Source: Zoogloea sp. LCSB751
GTDB taxonomy: Bacteria; Pseudomonadota; Gammaproteobacteria; Burkholderiales; Rhodocyclaceae
Assembly (NCBI RefSeq): GCF_002028455.1
Contig: NZ_MWUM01000008.1
Span: forward strand, 124,001 to 188,000
Direction of reading: 5' to 3'
Length of the DNA stretch: 64,000 nt
A program made the translations under genes and the position numbers. Positions 48,068 to 54,619 of the stretch are shown piece after piece. Below the pieces are notes generated by a model. It ran no database searches and had not been told where the DNA came from. It saw nothing but the letters and a program-made list of their open reading frames with translations. Within the stretch, counting starts at the first letter, position 1. Every line of letters begins with the position of its first letter.

Positions 48068-49539
48068 GATTTTTTTTCGCAAACAGGTGCCGACAAATAG
48101 CTTTTTCGGCTTGCGTTTTTCTCACTACGCTGGCTGTCGCCATATTGCTAGCCTGGAATCAAGACATAAAAACATCCGCTCATACGTGGAATATCGAGGA
48201 GATTATGCTTCGCCTCTTAATTGCCCCTATCGTTCTAAGTGCAATGGCTTTCAAGTGGTCACCAACTGAAATCGTTAGCACAGCAACAGCAGCTCCGCCA
48301 GACCTAGCCGTATCTGGATCAAACAGAAACGCTATTGCGTTCAGAGCTCAAATTGTTGGCGTGCAGTGGATGAATCCGCTCGTTCGGCGGGACTACCCGA
48401 CTGAGTGGCAATTGCTGTGGACACTTGGATTGACAAAGCCCAACCAGAACGATGAAGTTGTAAAGGAAAAGCCGAAGAAATTTTCATCTGTTCAGCCCAT
48501 AGCTGCCATTGTCTGGAACATGGGCAGCAAGGTTACCTTTTCAAGTTTTTTTGGCGGCTATGTGCGCCGGATTCTCCCTCCTTTCGGTCGCCCATACGTC
48601 ATGAATCCGAACTACTTTTATAGTGTTCAGCCGCGCTCCCCAAAAGACTGGCGTGAACTTGCCGGCATCCATATCGAATTTGCGCTTCCTGATACGCATC
48701 TCTTACCGCCGAATGAAGCGGTGAAAATCGCGCAAGAAGCAATCACTTCAGAATTCGAATTCTTCAACCCCAACCTTTCCACCCGCAACGTCCCAGCCGA
48801 CATACACGTCTCCGTCGGCGGCGCCAGCGTCGGCTTCACGTCCCTCTCCGCCGCCCTCGATTACCTGAAGACCCACCCCAAGGAATCCGTCTGGGCGATG
48901 ACCTGGGATTCGCCGGATCACCCGAAGGACGAGCAGATGACCGAGAACTGCGTCCTCCTCGTCCTCGCCGGCCCCGACTTCGACACGAAACGCGAACCCC
49001 TCGCCTGGATCGGCTATCCGGCCGTCAGCAAAAACGAAGACTTCGAAACCCAGCCCGACGCGTCCCGCCAATTGCAGGCCTGGCAAGCCGCCATCCGCGA
49101 TGCGGCCACCCAGGCCGACACGACGGTCCCCGCCCTCGGCCACGTCATCCACGATGCCGGCTTCGGTTCGGATGCGGCCGGACGCCGCTTGGCACAAGTC
49201 GGCCATGCCCTCGGCACGCTCAACCCCGAGTTCGACTTCGCCACTCAGACCTTCAACACCCCCAAGTTGCTTGGCGACATGCGCGCCGGCACGACGCTGA
49301 CCAATGTGGCGTTGGCCATTGCTTGGACACACCAGAAAGGCAAGCCGGTGCTGGTGCTCGGCACCACCGAAACCGACCGCCTCAGCGCCGTCGTCGTCAC
49401 GCCCCCCGCGCGCCCACGTATCTTCGACCCCAACCGCGACTGGTTCCGCGCCCGCGGCGAGGGCAATGCCTACCTGCCTTGGTGGGGGCTGCGCAAGAAC
49501 GTGGACTGGGCGACTTATCCGCAGGGGTTTTCCGATTGA
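48064..49539 (+). CDS. DUF2875/Tla3-like protein, membrane-anchored copy
   Basis: A 491-residue protein coupled to the effector gene by an ATGA overlap. The N-terminus has two hydrophobic segments (about residues 12-32 and 50-63). It then runs into the family body: AQIVGVQWMNPLVRRDYPTE, WRELAGIHIEFALPD, DVHVSVGGASVGFTSL-type IHVSVGGASVGFTSL, and GEGNAYLPWWGLRKN at the end. DUF2875 proteins accompany Tle3 effectors; in Pseudomonas aeruginosa one (Tla3) is the adaptor that loads Tle3. Adaptor or immunity function here is inferred. The first 600 bases are clearly AT-richer than the rest, so the gene is a mosaic. Confidence 0.78.
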   Translation: MRFFFANRCRQIAFSACVFLTTLAVAILLAWNQDIKTSAHTWNIEEIMLRLLIAPIVLSAMAFKWSPTEIVSTATAAPPDLAVSGSNRNAIAFRAQIVGVQWMNPLVRRDYPTEWQLLWTLGLTKPNQNDEVVKEKPKKFSSVQPIAAIVWNMGSKVTFSSFFGGYVRRILPPFGRPYVMNPNYFYSVQPRSPKDWRELAGIHIEFALPDTHLLPPNEAVKIAQEAITSEFEFFNPNLSTRNVPADIHVSVGGASVGFTSLSAALDYLKTHPKESVWAMTWDSPDHPKDEQMTENCVLLVLAGPDFDTKREPLAWIGYPAVSKNEDFETQPDASRQLQAWQAAIRDAATQADTTVPALGHVIHDAGFGSDAAGRRLAQVGHALGTLNPEFDFATQTFNTPKLLGDMRAGTTLTNVALAIAWTHQKGKPVLVLGTTETDRLSAVVVTPPARPRIFDPNRDWFRARGEGNAYLPWWGLRKNVDWATYPQGFSD

Positions 49540-50834
49540 AAGCTGTTCTTGCCGGCCTGATCGGGCTTCTTGCCGGGTGCGCCTCGATCAACGAGTCCAC
49601 ACGAACGCAGCAGCTGGATTGCCCACTGGCCCCTTTCCGGGCACAGGTCGTTGGCGTGCAATGGATGAACCCACTTGTGAGACGGGACTACCCTACCGAG
49701 TGGCAATTGCTGTGGACGCTTGGATTAGCAAGACCGAACAAAAACGACGACATGGTCAGAACAGAGCCTGCTTCATTTAGTACGCTTCAACCAGTCGCTG
49801 CCATCGTCTGGAACATAAACGGTAGGGTCACGTTTAAAAATTTCTTTGGCGGATACGTGGATGAAATTCTGCGCCCGTTCGGAAGCCGATATGTTTTGAA
49901 CGCCGACTACTTCTACACCATCCAACCGCGCTTCACGAGAAACTGGCGCGAGCTCGCGGGTATCCATATTGAGTTCGCACTTCCCGATACTCTTCTCCTC
50001 CCCCCGGACGAGGCCATCAAGATAGTCCAGGCGGAGATGAAGTCTGAATTCCAGTTTCACAACCCAAGGCTCTCCACCCGCAACATCCCCGCCGACGTCC
50101 ACGTCTCCGTCGGCGGCGCCAGCGTCGGTTTCACCTCCCTCACCGCTGCCCTCGACTACCTGAAAACCCACCCCAAGGAGTCCGTCTGGGCGATGACCTG
50201 GGATTCGCCGGATCACCCGAAGGACGAGCAGATGACCGAGAACTGCGTCCTCCTCGTCCTCGCCGGCCCCGACTTCGACACGAAGCGCGAACCGCTCGCC
50301 TGGATCGGCTATCCCGCAGTCCACAAGGTTGGGGACTTCGAAATCAGTGCGAACGAATATCACCCCTTGCTGGCCTGGCAAGCCGCCATCCGCGATGCGG
50401 CGACGCAGGCCGACACGACGGTCCCCGCCCTCGGCCACGTCATCCACGATGCCGGCTTCGGCTCCGATGCGGCCGGACGCCGGCTGGCGCAAGCCGGCCA
50501 TGCCCTCGGCACGCTCAACCCGGAGTTCGATTTCGCCACTCAGACCTTCAACACCCCCAAGTTGCTCGGCGACATGCGCGCCGGCACGGCGCTGACCAAC
50601 GTCGCCCTGGCCATTGCCTGGACGCACCAGAAAGGCAAGCCCGTGCTGGTACTCGGCACCACCGAAACCGACCGCCTCAGCGCTGTCGTCGTCACCCCAC
50701 CGTCCCGCCCACGTATCTTCGATCCCAACCGCGACTGGTTCCGCGCCCGCGGCGAGGGCAATGCCTATCTGCCCTGGTGGGGGCTGCGCAAGAACGCGGA
50801 CTGGGCTACGTACCCGCAGGGGTTCTCCGATTGA
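49536..50834 (+). CDS. DUF2875/Tla3-like protein, lipoprotein copy
   Basis: A 432-residue paralogue of the preceding protein. It starts with TTG at 49536 overlapping the previous stop (TTGA) and has a lipobox, LLAGC, ending at Cys15, so it is probably a lipoprotein facing the periplasm. From about residue 40 it aligns along its whole length with the upstream copy. The last 750 bases of the two genes are nearly identical DNA, including 104 identical bases in a row (48886-48989 and 50181-50284). A periplasmic lipoprotein is what one expects of an immunity protein against a periplasm-acting lipase, but an adaptor role is equally possible. Confidence 0.78.
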   Translation: MKAVLAGLIGLLAGCASINESTRTQQLDCPLAPFRAQVVGVQWMNPLVRRDYPTEWQLLWTLGLARPNKNDDMVRTEPASFSTLQPVAAIVWNINGRVTFKNFFGGYVDEILRPFGSRYVLNADYFYTIQPRFTRNWRELAGIHIEFALPDTLLLPPDEAIKIVQAEMKSEFQFHNPRLSTRNIPADVHVSVGGASVGFTSLTAALDYLKTHPKESVWAMTWDSPDHPKDEQMTENCVLLVLAGPDFDTKREPLAWIGYPAVHKVGDFEISANEYHPLLAWQAAIRDAATQADTTVPALGHVIHDAGFGSDAAGRRLAQAGHALGTLNPEFDFATQTFNTPKLLGDMRAGTALTNVALAIAWTHQKGKPVLVLGTTETDRLSAVVVTPPSRPRIFDPNRDWFRARGEGNAYLPWWGLRKNADWATYPQGFSD

Positions 50835-50902
50835 TTGTCATGAACCGTATTGGCGGCTGCAGGGGAAAGAGGACATCGCTACCCGGCAGGCGAGGACTCG
50901 AC

Positions 50903-51373
50903 TCAGGACGGAAGCACGCCCGCGCCTGTGCTGCCAAAACGTGTGATCAGTGGTAGGCGGGCCAGCAGCGCGTCCCAATCCACCGCATCCAAGGTGTTCT
51001 TGACCAGCAGGCCGAGGTCGGTTTCGCCTTCCATCAGCAGGCGGCGGCTGAAGAACAGGGTGTCCGGGTCTTCCTCGCGCAACGCGAGGGCCAGGTAGTC
51101 GCGGGTGGTGGCGGAGATGGTCAGGTCCGGCTGGCGCGAGTCGAACCGCGGGCGGAAGCCTCGCGAAGTGAAGGTGAAGCGCAGCGCCAGGCCAGCGTCG
51201 GTGACCTTGAGGAGCAGGCGCTTGCCGGTCAGCGGCTCCAGCGTGTCGCGGGGCAGGATGCGGTCGAGGGCCAGGTTGAGGGCGCCGACCAGCGCCAGCG
51301 TCGGCGGCAGTTGGGGCAGGCGGGCACCGACGCTGGCAATCGGCTTGGGCAGGGTGAAGGCGGGCAGTTTCAT
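50903..51373 (-). CDS. ubiT: UbiT, SCP2-domain protein for anaerobic ubiquinone synthesis
   Basis: A 156-residue protein with an SCP2 sterol-carrier-like domain (about residues 35-135: LALDRILPRDTLEPLTGKRL, LRFTFTSRGF, DLTISATTRDYLAL, LFFSRRLLMEGETDLGL). It binds the lipid intermediates of oxygen-independent ubiquinone synthesis. It follows ubiV by 19 bases, and the ubiU-ubiV-ubiT set is complete. In E. coli ubiT is divergent from ubiUV; here all three share one strand. Confidence 0.9.
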   Translation of the reverse strand: MKLPAFTLPKPIASVGARLPQLPPTLALVGALNLALDRILPRDTLEPLTGKRLLLKVTDAGLALRFTFTSRGFRPRFDSRQPDLTISATTRDYLALALREEDPDTLFFSRRLLMEGETDLGLLVKNTLDAVDWDALLARLPLITRFGSTGAGVLPS

Positions 51374-51392
51374 GGGCGGGCACTCCGGAAAA

Positions 51393-52298
51393 TCAGGCGG
51401 TGACGAGTTGTTCGACGCCCGGGCGGCCGTGCCAGAAACCGTTGCACGGGGCTTCCGGCAGTAGCGGGCGGGCGTTGCGCAGGGCTTCGGCGGGCGGCAG
51501 CTGGCCGGCCAGGGCCTGGCGGAACAGGTCGATGACTTCGGCGGTGTGTTCGCCCTGGGGGCTGATGCGCAGGATGTCGAGGCCGTCGGCCTGCACGGCA
51601 GGCAGGTCGCCGAGCAGGGTGTGCACGTGGGCGGACTGGGTCTGGATGCCGTTGAGGGTCAGGAAGGGCTCGCCTTCGCGGGTCTTCAGCGGAATGCCAT
51701 CGGCGAACTGCAGGCAGCGGAACTCGCAGGTGTCCTTCTGCAGGTTGTAGTGGCGGGCGGTGAAGCAGCGCGCCGAGAAGGCCAGCGGCAGGCGGCCGTG
51801 GGCGAAGACTTCGACTTCCATCGGCCGGCCGAGGCCGCCGCGCAGCTCGGCGATCTGCTGGCGCGACATTTCCGGCGGGGCGACCCAGCGGCTGGCGCCA
51901 AGCTCGGCGAACATGCCGAGGGTGGCCGGGTTGAAGATGTTCAGCGTCGGGCCGGCGATCCAGTCCGTGACCGGCGCGTCGCTGTCGGTGAGCAGGCGCA
52001 CCGCGCCCATGTCGTTGGCTTCGACGCGGAAGCGGCCGTTGGCGACGATGCGGCGCAGGGTCTTGAGGTCGGATTCGGATTCGACCAGCACCTGGCTGGA
52101 CAGCACGACTTCCTTGCCGGCGGCAGCGAGGATGTCGGCCACTTCGAGCCAGTCGCTGAGGCGCAGTTCGTGGCGGCGGGAGCACACCGTCTCGCCGAGA
52201 TAGACGATATCCACCGGCGCGTCGGCCATGTCGGCGTAGAACGCCAGCGTGGCCTGGCGGGGCCAGTAGTAGAGCAGGGGACCGAGGGCGAGTTTCAT
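51393..52298 (-). CDS. ubiV: UbiV, U32-family iron-sulfur protein
   Basis: A 301-residue U32-peptidase-family protein that, with UbiU, hydroxylates ubiquinone precursors without oxygen, using prephenate as the source of oxygen. The four cluster ligands are Cys39 ([11 protein letters not shown]), Cys178, Cys191 and Cys195 ([21 protein letters not shown], read in two parts around 175 and 191). The 13- and 4-residue spacings match E. coli UbiV. ATG 52298. It lies 88 bases after ubiU. Confidence 0.93.
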   Translation of the reverse strand: MKLALGPLLYYWPRQATLAFYADMADAPVDIVYLGETVCSRRHELRLSDWLEVADILAAAGKEVVLSSQVLVESESDLKTLRRIVANGRFRVEANDMGAVRLLTDSDAPVTDWIAGPTLNIFNPATLGMFAELGASRWVAPPEMSRQQIAELRGGLGRPMEVEVFAHGRLPLAFSARCFTARHYNLQKDTCEFRCLQFADGIPLKTREGEPFLTLNGIQTQSAHVHTLLGDLPAVQADGLDILRISPQGEHTAEVIDLFRQALAGQLPPAEALRNARPLLPEAPCNGFWHGRPGVEQLVTA

Positions 52299-52304
52299 CG
52301 GGTT

Positions 52305-52357
52305 CCAATAAAACGATGGGCCGCCCCGAGTTTTATTGGCCCCCCCGCTGGGGGGCC
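52305..52357. repeat. Two nested inverted repeats between ubiU and ubiV
   Basis: CCAATAAAAC (52305-52314) and GTTTTATTGG (52330-52339) form a perfect 10-bp AT-rich repeat with a 15-base loop. It is immediately followed by a C-run and G-run stem, GGCCCCCC/GGGGGGCC (52338-52357). Neither has a T-run typical of a terminator on the minus strand. The unusual composition suggests an inserted repeat element or a regulatory hairpin lowering ubiVT expression relative to ubiU. Confidence 0.55.
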
Positions 52358-52386
52358 TGACGCGGAGCGGCAGGTTTGGGGGGAGC

Positions 52387-53400
52387 CTATTTCCAAGGAC
52401 GGTAGTAGGCGCCGAGGGTGTGGCTCTGGCCTTCGGACACCTTGTTGAGTTCGGCCATCCACGCTGCCTCGACGCGGAAGGGCGCGGTGTCGGTCTGCAG
52501 GCGGTCGATGGCGGCGCGCCATACCTTGGTGACTTGAGTTACGTAGGCCGGGCTGCGCTGGCGGCCCTCGATCTTGATCGCGCGCACGCCGACGCGGGCC
52601 AGCTCGGGCAACAGTTCCAGCGTGTTGAGGCTGGTGGGCTCCTCGATGGCGTAGTAGGTCTCGCCGTTCACGTCGAAGCGGCCCTTGCACAGGGTCGGGT
52701 AGCCGGCCCGCTCGCCGTCGGCGAAGCGGTCGATGAGGATGCCGTTGAGGCGGGTTTCCATGCCCTTCGGGGTTTGCTCCCAGCGCACGTGCTTGCCCGG
52801 CGAGCAGGCACCGTTGCAGTTGGGGGATTCGCCGGTGGCGTAGGCTGACAGCGCGCAGCGCCCCTCGACCATCACGCACAGCCCGCCGAAGCCGAATACC
52901 TCGATCTCCACCGGGGTGTTGGCGATCACATGTTCGACCTGGGCGAGGGATAGCACGCGCGGCAGCACAGCCCGCGAAATACCGAAACGTTCGTAGTAGA
53001 AATTGATGGCGTCGTAGCTGGTGGCCGAGCCCTGGACCGACAGGTGCAGGCGCAGCTGCGGGTGGGTCTTGCGGGCGTAGGCCATCAGGCCGGGGTCGGC
53101 GAGGATCAGCGCGTCGATGCCGCAGGCGGCGGCGCGATCCACCGCGCCGGTCCAGCTCGACCAGTTGCCGGTCTGCGGGTAGGTGTTGAGGGCCAGCAGC
53201 ACCTTTCGACCGCGTTCGTGGGCATAGCGCACGCCGTCGGCCATCGACTTGTCGTCGAAGTTGAGGCCGGTGAAGTTGCGGGCGTTGGTGGCGTCCTTGA
53301 AGCCGAGATAGACGCAGTCGGCGCCGTTGTCGATGGCGGTCTTGAGGGCGGGCAGGCTGCCGGCGGGGCAGACCAGTTCGATCGGATGCGCGGGAGTCAT
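52387..53400 (-). CDS. ubiU: UbiU, U32-family iron-sulfur protein
   Basis: A 337-residue U32-family protein, partner of UbiV in oxygen-independent hydroxylation for ubiquinone. The [4Fe-4S] ligands are Cys175, Cys182, Cys199 and Cys238 ([27 protein letters not shown]). Their spacings of 7, 17 and 39 residues equal those of E. coli UbiU. The N-terminal [20 protein letters not shown] is typical of U32 proteins. ATG 53400. An FNR-type promoter lies just upstream, so the operon should be expressed when oxygen is low. Confidence 0.94.
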   Translation of the reverse strand: MTPAHPIELVCPAGSLPALKTAIDNGADCVYLGFKDATNARNFTGLNFDDKSMADGVRYAHERGRKVLLALNTYPQTGNWSSWTGAVDRAAACGIDALILADPGLMAYARKTHPQLRLHLSVQGSATSYDAINFYYERFGISRAVLPRVLSLAQVEHVIANTPVEIEVFGFGGLCVMVEGRCALSAYATGESPNCNGACSPGKHVRWEQTPKGMETRLNGILIDRFADGERAGYPTLCKGRFDVNGETYYAIEEPTSLNTLELLPELARVGVRAIKIEGRQRSPAYVTQVTKVWRAAIDRLQTDTAPFRVEAAWMAELNKVSEGQSHTLGAYYRPWK

Positions 53401-53431
53401 GGGTTCCGGGGGCGAAAAATGACGCCGGCGG

Positions 53432-53473
53432 ACTATAGGCTCGCTCGGCCAGGTGGGCCTTGACCGCGGTCAA
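53432..53473 (-). promoter_or_regulatory. FNR/ANR-dependent promoter of ubiUVT
   Basis: TTGACCGCGGTCAA (53460-53473) is a perfect match to the FNR consensus TTGAY-N4-RTCAA. On the minus strand a -10 element, TATAGT, lies at 53437-53432, predicting a start near 53425. The FNR box is then centred at -41.5, the exact class II position. The 5' leader would be about 25 bases. Confidence 0.85.
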
Positions 53474-53598
53474 CGGGGTGGAGGGTCGCCCGCGGGCTGT
53501 ACGTTACGTTGGCCGAATGTGTCGGGCGGTTTCGGGACATGGGCATTTTTTGAACTCCGGTGCATACTTGCCGGAAAAGCAATTTATCGATCCGGCTT

Positions 53599-54594
53599 AT
53601 GACCTTGTCCGCGCCCTTGTCGCGTCGCCGCTTTCTGTCTGTCGCCGTCGGCGCCGCCTTGCTGGCGCAGGGGTGTACTGCGGCGCGGCGTGAGCCGCTC
53701 AAGTTCGCCACCAATCCGTGGCCGGGTTTCGATCCCCTCTACATCGCGCGGGACAAGGGTTACTTCAGCGACGCCGGGTTGGACGTGAACCTGGTTGATC
53801 TCACCTCCATCGGTGCAGCGCGGCGGGCCTTCGAACGCGGCCAGGTGGACGGTTGCGGGGCGACGCTGGTGGAGATCCTGCTGGCGGCCGACCAGGCCGG
53901 CCTGCGGCCGCAGATCGCGGCGGTGGTCGATTATTCCGACGGCGCCGACGTGTTGATCGGGACTGTCGGCTTGTCCGGCCCGGCCGATCTGCGCGGCCGG
54001 CGGGTGGCCATCGAGCCGGGTACCTTGCACATCCAGTTGCTGGCCCTGGCGCTGGCCAGCGTGGGGCTCGGCATCCGTGACGTGACCCTCGTGCCGATGC
54101 CGCAGAACGCGATGCCGACGGCTTTTGCCGAAGCGCAGGTGGCCGCCGCGGTGTGCTTTCCGCCGGAGTCCCATCGACTGCAGGAGACCGGCGGCAAGGT
54201 CCTGTTCCACAGTGGCCAGGTGCCGGGCGAGGTGGTGGACACGCTGGTCTTCGACGGGGCCTTCGTGGCCCGCCGCGGTGCCGACGTGAAGGCCTTCATC
54301 GGAGCCTATTACAAGGCCATGGATTTTCTTGCCCGTAATGCCGATGAGGCTCAGCGCATCATGGCCCGGCGGGAGAACGTCAGCGTCGCCGAATTGCGGG
54401 AGACGCTGGCTGGCCTGCGCTACGTGACGCACGGGGAGCAGCGTGACCTGCTGGCGCCCGACGGGCCGGTGGAGCACTCCCTGAATCGCCTGCAGGGGGC
54501 GATGATGGAACTGGCCCAGTTGCGCCGGCGCCGGACCTTGAAGGATTTCCTGATTGCCCGCGATCTCCTCGCCGAGCGTGGCAGCCTCGCGTGA
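53599..54594 (+). CDS. NMT1/THI5-like solute-binding lipoprotein
   Basis: A 331-residue periplasmic binding protein of the NrtA/SsuA/TauA type. The N-terminus carries SRRRFLSVAVGAALLAQGC, combining a twin-arginine-like motif with a lipobox at Cys26. The binding fold opens with LKFATNPWPGFDPLYIARDKGY and contains SIGAARRAFERGQVDG. No ABC permease or ATPase gene is near. Instead a GGDEF-EAL gene begins 25 bases downstream, so this protein probably detects a small molecule for that signalling protein. It is divergent from ubiUVT. Confidence 0.88.
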   Translation: MTLSAPLSRRRFLSVAVGAALLAQGCTAARREPLKFATNPWPGFDPLYIARDKGYFSDAGLDVNLVDLTSIGAARRAFERGQVDGCGATLVEILLAADQAGLRPQIAAVVDYSDGADVLIGTVGLSGPADLRGRRVAIEPGTLHIQLLALALASVGLGIRDVTLVPMPQNAMPTAFAEAQVAAAVCFPPESHRLQETGGKVLFHSGQVPGEVVDTLVFDGAFVARRGADVKAFIGAYYKAMDFLARNADEAQRIMARRENVSVAELRETLAGLRYVTHGEQRDLLAPDGPVEHSLNRLQGAMMELAQLRRRRTLKDFLIARDLLAERGSLA

Positions 54595-54619
54595 TGCGGC
54601 AGCCGGAGGGGGAGCATAG

